A stretch of DNA of 64,000 nt from assembly GCA_024449915.1 (NCBI GenBank), contig JAMZAV010001725.1:186001-250000 (forward strand), in the 5' to 3' direction. The position numbers were made by a program, and so were the translations under genes. The notes beneath the pieces were generated by a model that was given only the letters and a program-made list of their open reading frames with translations, was not told the origin of the DNA and searched no databases. This document shows, piece after piece, positions 22,801 through 33,060 of this stretch. This DNA is from Sweltsa coloradensis. Taxonomy: Eukaryota; Arthropoda; Insecta; Plecoptera; Chloroperlidae. The number at the start of each line of letters is the position of its first letter. Within the stretch, counting starts at the first letter, position 1.

Positions 22801-25268
22801 ATTAGGAACCCACGAAAAATACTTCACACTTTCTGGTAAATATTTCACTATTTGCTGCTACGATTATTAGGCTCTCAATCAAGTTATGATTTTAAATTTT
22901 TCAGAGGGAATTAAACCTGTTATATGGTGGAACGTAAGCTCCTCTTCAGGTGATCTAGGTAAAGTGATTTGCTACAAAAAAAAACACAGTATTAAATATT
23001 TATTGCGTCATAATATTACAAAATCACATTCTTAATTTTATTTCTAAACGTACTGACATCCCACCAGATAATTATGATTTTGTTGCTTAACATCTTATAA
23101 TAATACACTTAGGGTATTCAAGACGATGAGCGGTGATATATGAATGTCAAAGACGATATATATATATATAAAATAAAAACTACCTTTGGCAGATAATCAT
23201 AATTGTAAACATGTTCGTAGTTTTAGATAAATATAATTTTTTGTGAAAATTTATATGAGGCCGATAGATTCAGACAGAAAGAGTTGGTTAAGTGATTTTT
23301 ACAACAAAATAAATTAAAAAGTAGCTTATTGAAAAGAAAATTAAATATTGCGAACTTTACCCAAATATCATTTCATGCAAGTTTTAATACAGCGACTTTA
23401 AATTTAAACTGCTCGTGAGAAACCTGCCAAGGGTGCTATGCATGCCCCTCTTTAGGTGGCTAGCTATTAGTATGTTGGAGCTTGAAATATTGTGCAGAAA
23501 ATGTTTGTGTTATTAATTCCATGCATTCAAATAAACGACTGAAGAAAACCTCCGGAAAAATCTTTTAGTCAGGATTGCTGTGACGGGATTCGAAACCGTA
23601 ACATCTCGAATCGTAATCTCTCGCTTGAGCCACCACTAGGTGAGGAATAAAGCCGATGCAAATTCTTTACTGAGGTTTTAGGTTTAAGAATTAAGGTTTA
23701 TGGTATAACAAATGCTTTTAAATAAAAAATAAAAAATAAATTCGTATTTAGAGTCTACGCACCCAGTTACATAACTGATTTTTAGTGGGGGACATCAGAT
23801 TCAAAGCCGACCAATCCAACCCTGTAGGAAACACCGATCATTCAAGCTGGACACGATTACACTCACTGGCGCCAGAATCAACAAGGCTAATACGGAACAA
23901 CCTTGTTCCTCGTTGCTAGGACGGCTCCAAAGTCACCGTTCACTCATTTAATTTTCTATAACGTTTCTAGTACGCGCGCTACTTTGGCCGGATTTAAGAG
24001 AGATCGCTTCTCATTGGCTGGGTTTAGAGTTTTGTGTCTATAAGAGCAAGCGGATGAAATATTTTTTTCTTGTTAAACCTTAGACCATAAACAATCAACC
24101 TGAGGAAACCATACGAACGCAATAACGCTATAACTTGTTTCAACTTCGTTCTGCAGTACCAGTGACTTTTTTCTGAATCTCTTCCTGAAGCCAGTTATTA
24201 TTAGATTATTATACCACACTTTACACAAATGTTACAATCATTCATATACATTATTCTATTGAGGCTCATTTAAAAATAACAAACAAATCCAAATAAATTA
24301 AGTGGATTTTTTGGATGAGCGTAGTGAGCGAAGCGAAGATTCCATTTCACTACACTGGAGAAAAACATCCGGAATGTTTTGTTTTTTTCTTTTATCTTTT
24401 TTCCCCTTTTTTTTGTATTTTTGGCTGTTAACACGATTCCGGCTAAACTGATACTCCAATTGCGATGAAATTTAATAGAGACCTTCGAAATCTCTGATCT
24501 TAGAACTGCCACGTTTTTGAGCGCAATCGAAAAATCATTTCACATGAAAATCGCAATTTTACGATTTTTTTGATTTTTTAAAATTTCTTCCACTTATAAC
24601 ACCTACATACTTTATCCGATTTTAATGATTTTTTCACCGAACCATAATTTTATGAATTAAGATATTCGTGTGAAATTTGAGCGCAATCGAAAAATTATTT
24701 CTTATAAGAATCGCAATTTTACGATATTTTTCTTAAAAATTAAAGTTTATTTTTTATAAAATTTAAATAAATTTTAAAAAAAATCTTGAACTAAGTAATG
24801 ATTTTTTTCACAGATCAACAGAAAATCCGCATAACACATGGCAGCTCAATGCACCAAATACGCTCATCCAACAACGCGGCGGGACTTAAGCGTTTTCCTA
24901 GTGTAAAATCATCAAAATTGGAAAATTTTGGAATTCATTTGTGCGTAATGCGCAATGATGTTTAGTAATATTTGACTGTAGAAGAGTGACGATATCCTTG
25001 CTTGACAATCACGCAGATTTGCATTCCAATCGGATGGCAACTGGAAGCAGGAAAAGATCCCAAAATAGTTTCAATTAAAGTTGTGTAATACGTGTTTGCC
25101 TCTGTTATAGGTGAAAGCATTGACAAGCGAGCATTCTACCGTTGGTCGCCTAGCGAGCCGAACAATGTCGGAGTTTACGACTGTCTCCTGGTCAACCGAT
25201 ACAATGGCGGCTTTGCAGACGCACCACGTGACTTTGTCGCGCCGTTCATCTGCGAGCAGGAACTGTGA
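19868..25268 (+). CDS. CTL-4: secreted C-type lectin, hemolymph LPS-binding-protein type (4 exons)
   Basis: Exons 19868-20038, 21383-21500, 22554-22835 and 25111-25268 join in phase to 242 aa. I chose ATG 19868 because it opens directly into a signal peptide (MFSLGVVFACCIVTVC) and gives the family length; an in-frame ATG at 19805 would add 21 residues. The N-terminal module reads KLSINSRRNQTGHWIAE; exon 2 reads YELQHGEQLARGR ... TTCEQEEIITIRATVT. CRD: GYELYPGVGSYKFH, DVCAREGAHLAMTNSE, HAWLGFCELG, then FYRWSPSEPNNVGVYDC and FADAPRDFVAPFICEQEL. EPN predicts a mannose-type pocket. The usual PC cysteine before FIC is absent (APRD), while an extra Cys occurs at LGFC. The upstream spacer and the introns carry a Helentron-like element and SINEs. 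Confidence 0.88.
20231..20635 (-). mobile_element. 5S-rRNA-derived SINE (SINE3-like), minus strand
   Basis: On the minus strand the head resembles 5S rRNA: GAACACAAAAGTTAAGCAAC (box A region), CGTGGTCAG and GAGTGGGTGACCGC (box C region). The body ends in TCATCGTCTCGAATAGCC and GAGACGTTAAGC. Copies lie at 53943 (+) and 57463 (-). The divergence and the long unrelated 3' body exclude a functional 5S gene. Confidence 0.75.
21145..21204 (+). repeat. GT/GTGTGC microsatellite
   Basis: GTGTGC and GT units run for about 60 bases in CTL-4 intron 1, just before a tRNA-SINE-like remnant (GACCCGAGTTTGACTGA, TTTTTTTTTAATTTCTGGAT) at 21205-21335. Confidence 0.8.
21205..21335 (+). repeat. tRNA-SINE remnant (family S1)
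   Basis: A B-box-like GAGACCCGAGTTTGACTGA precedes a T-run and the S1 body block GTGAGTGTTTCCGGACAAAT and AAATTGAGAAATTGCAACA. Confidence 0.45.
21501..22553 (+). other. CTL-4 intron 2
   Basis: AT-rich; no element recognised. Confidence 0.45.
23080..23150 (-). repeat. Tail fragment of the 5S/tRNA SINE family
   Basis: TTGCTTAACATCTTATAATA and TTCAAGACGATGAGCGGTGA match the common 3' tail of the 5S-derived SINEs. Confidence 0.5.
23535..23640 (-). mobile_element. tRNA-derived SINE (family S2), minus strand
   Basis: AGTCAGGATTGCTGTGACGG and GGGATTCGAAACCGTAAC are the complement of the S2 head and body at 17878. Confidence 0.5.
23725..23960 (-). mobile_element. SINE family S3, 5'-truncated, minus strand
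   Basis: GAGTCTACGCACCCAGTTAC, TTAGTGGGGGACATCAG and TTGCTAGGACGGCTCCAAAG match the body and 3' end of the copy at 6230; the tRNA head is missing. Confidence 0.6.
24313..24901 (+). mobile_element. Helentron/HINE-like element, family A
   Basis: GGATGAGCG start, CGCTCATCC subterminal copy, AACGCGGCGGGACTTAAGCG hairpin and CCTAG end before T, in CTL-4 intron 3. Close relative of 3423 and 12617. Confidence 0.75.
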
Positions 25269-25423
25269 AGAAAAACTGCAGCTGCAAGCGCACTGCCACT
25301 ATGGCCGGTTTAGCTCAACGGAAAAAAGTCTGATTGACAAACTAATAGCGTCATCCGAAGACTCAAGTAAACACAAGATTGTAAAGAAAGCTACATCTTT
25401 GCTTTAATGTTATAAAGTTATAT

Positions 25424-25429
25424 AATAAA
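25424..25429 (+). terminator. Polyadenylation signal of CTL-4
   Basis: AATAAA 156 bases after the TGA stop, followed by an AT-rich stretch. Confidence 0.5.
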
Positions 25430-25969
25430 ATATTCTGATTCATTGATTCACGAGTTTGCCCCGACTGGGGTTCGAAACTCTTACGACAATTGCTATGAAT
25501 CAATATGTCCTTAAAGCGGGTTTATGCTTAAAAACCTTGTATTCAATCTGATTCATGTTTTTTAGATGATAATGTATCCTTGTACATACCATGTCCGATT
25601 CGCATCATATCCCTTATTCCCACCCAGCTAAGGTAGGCCTAATAACCTCATTTTGCTAGCACGTGAATGTCTAGTTCGAATGGTTGCCGATTAGAGGAAA
25701 GTTTTCTTAACAATCTCAATTGTCAGATATATTAAATGCTATTACTAAGGTTTATTAAGATTAAATAGGTACCTATTTTTAGTGCTACTTGTATGAGTTT
25801 TCAATTCGATGTTTCTCTAACATTAAATGAATAAACGATGTGTCGTTTGTTCACTTATTATGAAACTATTTTATTGTAATATTTACAATGTATGTATATT
25901 TCAACAATCCATTACTGAGTAATCAATTAATTTTTGTTATCATATTAAAATAATTTTAATTCTAATTTT

Positions 25970-26128
25970 TTCACTGAGACTATTTGAGACGATAAGTAGT
26001 GATAGGCCTAGATGGCAACGAAGGAAGATTACAAAAACCCATATCCCTTTATGCGGTATTCAAACCCACGTCCTCGTACAGCCACACGCTTTGGACCAGC
26101 GCCTTAATCGTCTATGTGTTACCGCGGA
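25970..26128 (-). mobile_element. tRNA-headed SINE sharing the 5S-SINE tail
   Basis: On the minus strand a tRNA-like head (GGTAACACATAGACG; B box GTGGGTTTGAATACC) joins a tail TATCACTACTTATCGTCTC, which is the tail of the 5S-derived SINEs at 20231, 53943 and 57463. Confidence 0.55.
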
Positions 26129-26129
26129 C

Positions 26130-27040
26130 GACTATTTAAATAATCATAATATTTGTAAAATTATATTAGTACATAGGATGATCACATATCATTCATTTAA
26201 AGATACCGTATTTTATATTACTACATAGAGAGAGAATACAGATCATTTGGGTTTGATTCTGAATGGTTAGAAATATATTTATCTTCACACGCTTCAGTTT
26301 CAGCTCATTTACTGAATAGACTCTTTAAGTGTAACGTCATTCCAACATGGCCGTCCCATGGTAACGCATAACAACGGCCAGTTTTAAATCCAAACTCGAT
26401 TTCTTTCCCATAAAAAAACAATGGGTAGTATTTTCGAAGAAGTCTCTGAAAGGTTTCTTGAAAATAAGAATTTAGTAATTTTACAATCGAATTATAGGTC
26501 TATTATACAATATTATACAAAGCTTATCATTTTTGTGTCATTAAGTTCATGCTACGAGTCTATGAAGTATTGCTGTATGTATTTGGGTATTGCAGGCGCT
26601 AAAGTTTGTTTGGGGTCAATTTTATTCGTTGCTAAGGGCAACTATGCAGTTGCGTGACGTCATCACTTATAGTGTATTTATGTGGCGTTCAATCCTGCTT
26701 AACAAGACCAGTAGAAGATCCAATTAATCAATCACTAAAAGAAAAAACATTTAAACTACATTATGGCTTCAGCGAGTTCATGGTCGTTGCTTTATTAAAC
26801 TGTTATTCACTTTTTCTCTCAGAACAAGTCTGATGACCCGATTAAACTGGTTCTTAAAAAAAACTCTGAACTTGTCACATTACTTACAAGTGCAACGACG
26901 AAAATACTCATCAATTAATTTATTACACTAATAATGTAGACGTTAGACAAGATGTTAAAAACACACGCCGCATTCAATGCCAATAAAAAATGTCTTCGCT
27001 CGAAGAGGATAATATACTGCACATAATTATTGTGACACAG
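26130..27040. other. Spacer CTL-4 / CTL-5
   Basis: No gene supported; an ORF at 26421-26657 has no recognisable features. From about 26870 the sequence aligns with the region upstream of CTL-7 (61195 onward), marking the start of the duplicated block. Confidence 0.45.
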
Positions 27041-27390
27041 TCAGTGGCGTAGCTGCAGGGGTCGAGGGGAGCACAAATTTTATTTTACGTCCGGTATTTA
27101 TTGAGATATTACATAAATATTGATATATTTTTCTTATTTCACAATTTTGTATGCATATTTTATAAGGTTTTTAGCCCCGGAACCGCATCAACTGGGGGGC
27201 CATCCCCCCCAGAACACCCATTGTTCCCAATAGTGTAATTTACCCAGGAAAGAGCGTATACACATAAATTATTTTTAGGTGACACTACTTATTAGCTGTA
27301 CCCTTCACTATTTGTGCTGACCATTGATTAAATGAGGTTATAAAAATGTTCGTCCCCATGAAAAACAAGTGCTAGTTACGCCACTGAAAA
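27041..27390. mobile_element. MITE inserted in the CTL-5 promoter region
   Basis: Ends are TCAGTGGCGTAGC and GTTACGCCACTGA, an inverted repeat. The paralogous CTL-7 upstream region is continuous here (GACACAGCTGTGAAT near 61340), so it serves as the empty site. ACAG appears on both sides as a likely target duplication. A related end (CAGTGGCGTATCCAGG) is seen at 60485. Confidence 0.7.
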
Positions 27391-27512
27391 ACAGCTGTGA
27401 ATCATAATCCTTTGTGAGATATAAATTAACAGATTCGATATATCTCTTATCAGTTTGCACCTTGAAATAATAGAAAATGTCGTAATTGATACTAATGGTG
27501 CACAAGATTAAA

Positions 27513-27519
27513 TATAAAG
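27513..27519 (+). promoter_or_regulatory. TATA box of CTL-5
   Basis: TATAAAG lies 52 bases before the ATG. The paralogous CTL-7 has TATATAG at the same relative place within an otherwise nearly identical promoter. Confidence 0.45.
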
Positions 27520-27745
27520 CATCGGAGTATTGAAACAGATGCATTTTAAGAGTCACGAGAAGCAATGCTTGGTCATCTAGTAGGGATATTATGTTGTGTG
27601 GCCTTGATCCATGCCGAGGGTCTACCGTGTTCGCCAAAGAGTGCACCAACAATTAAAGTATCGATCAACAGTAGACGGAATCTCACCGGACACTGGATTT
27701 CACAGGCAAGTACGACATTATTTACATTCACAATTCTTTTTGTTA

Positions 27746-28268
27746 CTAGGAAAACGCTCAGTTGGACGCGTTGTTGAGCGAGCACCGGTACGTGCAACAT
27801 GACCCGAGTACGACATTCCCATAAGGCCCACCACACAGTGTAGGCCTAACTGGATATTGACATTGTACACTATAAACTATTCCAACATCTTTGCATTGTA
27901 CTAATTCACGTCATGACTTCTAAAGTGAATCTTGGTATCTTCACTGCCTCCTTCATCTTTTAACATCATTACCGATTTAGCTGAAAATTTGGAAAATAGG
28001 AGAGAATGTTGTACTTAATGACCCTGCAAAATTTCATAACGATCAGTACGTTTTTATTTTTTATTTATTTTTATTTTTATAACCAACGATCGGAATTTGT
28101 TCAAAATCTATACAGCAACCCACCTAGGTGGTATGTACATGTGTGCAAAATTTCAGGTTGATCAGAGAAACGGTGCGACCTGTATCGAAGCAGTAACAGA
28201 AAAAAAACAAACAAAAACAGACATTCGAGCCATAAGAGTCAAGTGGAGACGCTCGCTACGCTCGCTCA
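27746..28268 (-). mobile_element. Helentron/HINE-like element, family B
   Basis: On the minus strand it starts TGAGCGAGCG (complement GCTCGCTCA at 28260-28268). It ends with GCTCGCTCAACAACGCG, the hairpin CGTCCAACTGAGCG and TTTTCCTAG. Confidence 0.7.
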
Positions 28269-28357
28269 AAAATGTCAATACACTTATATCTTCCATTTCC
28301 AACAACTCACAGCAGAACAACACTACTGCAACGCATCGGCCTTAGCGATAAATCCAA

Positions 28358-28918
28358 TCCCCCCAAAATACAAAAATTTGTAAAAAAAAACGGCAGCCAA
28401 GCTCTCCTTCCAAAGTCTTCGGCTGTGAATGCTGTGAGATATAGAAGTTGAGCCAAGCATTTCATTCTTTCTCCCTAGTTTCGCATTGAAAAGAAGTAAG
28501 ATCATTTTGCCTGTTGACGAGCGCCAAGCCAACCATTTTCGTGGTAAAAAAGTAAAATTTTAAACTCAAAATCATAAAAAAAATTACTTGGCCATTGACT
28601 TTTAAAGTCCCTCGTACCAAAATCATAAAAAAATTACTGGCCATGACTTTTAAAGTCCTCGTACCAAAATCAATAGCCAAGTAATTATTTTATGATTTTG
28701 AGTTTAAAATTTTAACTTTTTTTACCACGAAAATGGTTGGCTTGGCGCTCGTCAACAGGCGAAATGATCTTACTTCTTTTCAATGCGAAAACTAGGGAGA
28801 AAGAATGAAATGCTTGGCTCAACTTCGATATCTCACAGCATTCACAGCCGAAGACTTTGGAAGGAGAGCTTGGCTGCCGTTTTTTTTTTTTTTTACAAAT
28901 TTTTGTATTTTGGGGGGA
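28358..28918. mobile_element. Foldback (long-TIR) element
   Basis: Arms of about 240 bases are near-perfect reverse complements. The outer ends are TCCCCCCAAAATAC and GTATTTTGGGGGGA. The centre holds a partly duplicated segment (TTTTAAAGTCCCTCGTACCA, TTTTAAAGTCCTCGTACCAA). No transposase. Confidence 0.8.
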
Positions 28919-29224
28919 TATCACATCTTTTTGTTGTTTGTTTTATATCAAGGCTTAAAATATGTGAAATACGTGTAAAGGTGGATACAGTGCCTTTAAA
29001 ACAGATTGTCTAGAAACAAAAGCTACCATCTTTTTTTTGTTTACAATCTGTAGGCCTAGTTGGCAATCTTCAATGTTTTTATTAAATTTAATATGGTTAA
29101 TGTCGTCTTGGGTTTTTGTGTAAATGATTTGTTGACCGGACTATAACACATTGACGCATAATTTTAATCAGCAATTAAAATATTAAAAATTGTAATAAAT
29201 ACAACATAACGTTTTTTCCCAAGT

Positions 29225-30760
29225 AAAGAGTGGTAGGGAACAGTGGGGGGTGAAATATCGCTTGTCTCCTGGCGGATTATTATGTTTCATATTATTATGT
29301 ACCAGTACCACCATGCCAAATTTCATGCTGATAACTCATTCGGTACCTTTATGGTGAATGCTGGAAATCAAGGTAAAAATAATATAAACTATTAGGGATG
29401 GGGGTTGAAAAAGTGTTGTTTAGGAAATGAGATTAGGCTTATTAGGTTGAAACACATTAAAACATAATTACTAATTTGAATAAAAATACAATTTTGGGTT
29501 AGAGCTATGAATCATTCCAATTTTAGGGGATGATTTAGGGGATGTTGGGGGTGGAATATCGCTTGCATCGCGACGAATTATTTTTCATATTAGTATGTAA
29601 CATCATGCCAAATTCCATGCTGATAACTCATTAGGTGCCTTCAAGGTGAATGCTGGAAATCAAGGTAAAAATAATATAAACTATTAGGGATGGGGTTGAA
29701 AATATGTGCTTTAGGAAATGAGAATAGGCCAATTGGGTTAAAACACATTTAAACATAATTTTAATAACTAACTAATTTGAATTTAACATCAATGTTAGAT
29801 TAGAGCTATGAATTATTCCAATTGAGGGGGGTTGAGGGTGGAATATCGCTTGCCTCTCGGCGAATTATTTTTTCATATTATTATGTACCATCATGACAAA
29901 TTTCATGATTATAACTCATTAGGTGCCTTCGTGGTGAATGCTGGAAATCAAGATAAAAATAACATAAACTATTAGGGATGGGGGTTGACAAAATGTGGTG
30001 TATATATTGAAAATATGCCGATTGGGTTAAAACACATTAACACATAATTTTAATAACTAATTTTAATAAAAAATCAATTTAAGGTTAGAGATATGAATTA
30101 TTCCAATTTTAGGGGATTATTTAGGGGGTGTTGGGGGTGGAATTTCGCTTGCTTCTCGGCGAATGATTTTTCATATTAGTATGTAGCATCATGTCAAATT
30201 TCATGCTGATAACTCATTAGGTGCCTTCATCCTCATGGTGAATGCTGGGAAATCAAGGTTAAAATAATATAAACTATAAGGGATGGAGGTTGAAAAAATG
30301 TGGTTTAGGAAATGAGAATTGGCCGATTGGGTTAAAACACATTAAGAAATAATATTAATAACTAATTCGAATAAAACATCAATTTTAGATTAGAACAATG
30401 AATTATTCCAGTTTTAGGGGGTGTTGGGGGTGAAATATCGCTTAATTGCCTCTCGGCGGATTATTTTACATATTATTATGTACCATCATGTCAAATTTCA
30501 TGATGATAACTCATAAGTTGCCTTCGTGGTGAATGCTGGAAATCAAGGTAAAAATAATATAAACTATTAGGGATGGGGGTTGACAAAATGTGGTTTATAT
30601 AATGAGAATAGACCGATTGGGTTAAAACACATAAGAACATAATTTTAAAAAACTAATTTGACTAAAAATTCAATTTTGGGTTAGAGCTATGAATTATTTT
30701 AATTTTTAGGGGATGATTTAGGGGGTTTGGGGGTGGAATATTGCTTGTCTTTTGGCGGAA
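29225..30760 (+). repeat. Tandem array, about 6 units of ~290 bp
   Basis: The landmark GGTGGAATATCGCTTGC recurs near 29255, 29548, 29835, 30133, 30425 and 30728, spaced about 287-303 bases. Each unit also has GCTGATAACTCATTAGGTGC and GGTGAATGCTGGAAATCAAG. Units diverge by substitutions and small indels. No ORF runs through the units. Confidence 0.85.
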
Positions 30761-31496
30761 GTTTGTGAGTCTGATGAGTATCTAAGTGTGGTCCAAGTTT
30801 CATGTTATAAGATGTACCGTTTTCTCTGTAGGCTCTTATTCCTCTCTGGCAGAACCCCCCCCCCCCCCCCCAAGCAACCAGCCAGCCAGCCGGACGACTA
30901 TCGTCTATATTTACGTACTTTTTAACACAGAACGGGTTATCGGATCGGGCTGATTTTTTTTTTGGTATGTCATGGACCACATATCAGGTCATATACCGAG
31001 TTTCAAGATTGTAAATCTTTCGGGACGGCGTGTGCAGATAGCTGAAAACCCCCCAACTCGGGTAGCTGTAAACAGGGTCGAGTTAGTCATCGCCTTCTAG
31101 CAGTCGCGTGCGCTTGGCTGCGGGCGAACGACCGTCGCCCTAGATAAAGTTTGATGCTTATCAAGAGATCAAGCGCTGGCTTAACAAAAAGTAGAATGGT
31201 GCTTAAAATGTAAACGAAAATTAATAAAAAAAAGGTCCCCGTTAAGGCGCCGCTGCCAAGCCGCAGTGCGCTAACACACTTTGTCACTTTATACATCAAG
31301 CAGAATTGGGTTACTTCAACATTTGTTACAAAATATAATATCTGAAAGTTTTAACACTATCCACTCAATGCCACGCTGAATGCCAAATGAATTGTTTGTG
31401 TGATGGACTGATTTAACTGTGTGGGAGACGCAGTCTGTTACACACCCGACCATCTACGGCATTTGGTGGGTCCGTGGATTGACAAGGACGATAATT
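30761..31496. other. Repeat-like sequence after the tandem array
   Basis: A run of C at 30848-30870 and a GC-rich segment follow the array. About 31225-31320 (GGCGCCGCTGCCAAGCCGCA) belongs to an interspersed repeat also seen at 48758-48870. No gene recognised. Confidence 0.45.
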
Positions 31497-32285
31497 GGAT
31501 GAGCGTAGCGAAACCTTCAATTTCGCTACAATGTGAAAAATAGCTCGATTGTTTTTTGTTTGTTTGTTTTTTTGTATGTTTGTTCGCTCTACCGGACGAC
31601 AAACGGCTACTCCGATCCTTTGTTTAGTAGAAATATTATTTTATTGCGTTTTTAAATGTAAATCGTTTTTTTTGTGTGAAAATAAAATGAATTGAAAATT
31701 GAAATTGAATAATTGGTAGTGATGAAATTTAAAAAGAACCCTCGAAATCTTTCAACTGAGACCTGCTACGATTTTGGGCACACCCGAAGAAATATTTTTC
31801 ACGAAATATTCTACTTTTACGATTTTTTCGATTCCTTATACGATTTTTCATGGATTTTTCCGGGCAACGAGAGGTCGATATGTCATCGCTGCCCCGCACC
31901 TTTTCTCAGTTAGCACAACGAGGCTCGCGTTGGTTCTCGGTCTCTCTCTCACTCGGGGGGCGCTGAATAACGCCGAATCGATCGTGTGTAGTGTACGTAC
32001 CACGCTACTCTTTTGTGTTGGAAAAGAAATGTTAGGAGGAAAATTGGCAAGTACACTACACACGATCGATTCGGCGTTATTCCATTCGGCGATATTCAGG
32101 CGTCCCCTCACTCGCAGGCTGCGCCAGGCATTCTTGAAGGCAGGCAGACATGGTTCTCGCTTGGTCTTGTCTTTATATAAGACAACACGTACTCATACGA
32201 CAGAAAACCAGAAGAAAAGGGTATACATAGGCAACCAAAAACACTCATCCATCAACGCGACTGAAAACAGCTACTTTTGTAAGTA
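31497..32285 (+). mobile_element. Helentron/HINE-like element, family A, degraded 3' end
   Basis: GGATGAGCG start and CATCCATCAACGCG near the 3' end, but the terminal hairpin and CCTAG are not intact. It contains a perfect 32-bp inverted repeat at 31965-31996 and 32051-32082. Confidence 0.6.
31965..32082. repeat. Perfect 32-bp inverted repeat with 54-bp spacer
   Basis: Arms 31965-31996 and 32051-32082 begin GAATAACGCCGAATCGATCG and end with the exact complement. It is GC-richer than the surroundings and lies inside a Helentron-like element. Confidence 0.8.
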
Positions 32286-32899
32286 CATGGCATGCGTGCG
32301 ATATAGATAGAGCATGATGATTTGGAACACTGCGCAAATTATAAGCCAGTGGTAAATTTATTTATATGAACAGCAATGTTTACCTGTCAAAGAGGTCACA
32401 TATATTTGTGATAATAAAAGTTTAAGGAAGAAGAAAACAAAAATCGTTGATATCTACTCTTAAAACCTTTTATTTGAGTTTCCGCGGTGTTAACAACTGA
32501 ATTTCTAGCATACTTATATAGCCTTCTTTGTCCGCAAACATTAGGTACGAAGGGCAGTTCCAAATTATGATAGAACTTCGCCCCTGCTGGGCCTCGAAAA
32601 ACTTGTCCGGGATTTTATTTATTTGTATTTGTTTATTTAGGCCTATTTATTAATTTAACGTCTATCGTATTCAGTTAATAAACTGCATTCACAAAGGAGG
32701 ACAACTAAATAAATCCAATTACATACATGCAGACGTAACAATGAACTACATTACTAACAACTCTACTATATATTAAAAACACAATAATGTTGGTAACAAA
32801 TTCAAAATGGATATAAAAATATGACATTGATGAACCAAATTTAAAAAATTTAACGGTACATTACACTTAATTTAAATGTTATTAACATTTTTTTTGCTG
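32286..32899. other. Sequence upstream of the CTL-5 terminal exon
   Basis: AT-rich; no CRD exon 3 could be found although it would be expected here. Confidence 0.5.
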
Positions 32900-33060
32900 G
32901 TGACAGTTTCGAATCCACCGGATTTACCCGATGGGTCCCGAGTCAGCCCGACGACGCTGGCCTGGACGACTGTGTCGTATTTCGCAAACAAACTGGCGGT
33001 TTGGAAGACACACGATGCAAAAATGGTTTCTATTTTGTTTGTGAACAAGAGATTTGGTAA

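Larger units (their letters stand above)
27565..33060 (+). pseudogene. CTL-5: C-type lectin lacking exons 2-3, with a broken exon 4 acceptor
   Basis: Exon 1 (27565-27705) encodes a signal peptide (MLGHLVGILCCVALIHAEG) and the module KVSINSRRNLTGHWISQ, ending at a GC donor (CACAG|GCAAGT). Exon 4 (32900-33060) encodes FTRWVPSQPDDAGLDDC and KNGFYFVCEQEIW before TAA, a clean QPD-type CRD half. The acceptor expected at 32898-32899 reads TG instead of AG (TTTTTGCTG|GTGACAG). No exon 2 or CRD exon 3 can be found between 27706 and 32899. That interval holds a Helentron-like element, a foldback element, a ~290-bp tandem array and another Helentron-like element. It is most likely a decayed gene, though exon 1 could be spliced to another partner. 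Confidence 0.7.

Noticed and set aside
26421..26657. 78-aa ORF starting MGSIFEEVSERFLENKN
   Set aside because: Low-complexity AT-rich codons, no domain, no splice sites fitting neighbours.
28323..29013. ORFs on both strands within 28.3-29.0 kb
   Set aside because: They mirror each other because the region is a palindromic foldback element.
31774..32310. 178-aa ORF
   Set aside because: It runs through a Helentron-like element and a perfect inverted repeat; no recognisable domain and not conserved in sister copies.
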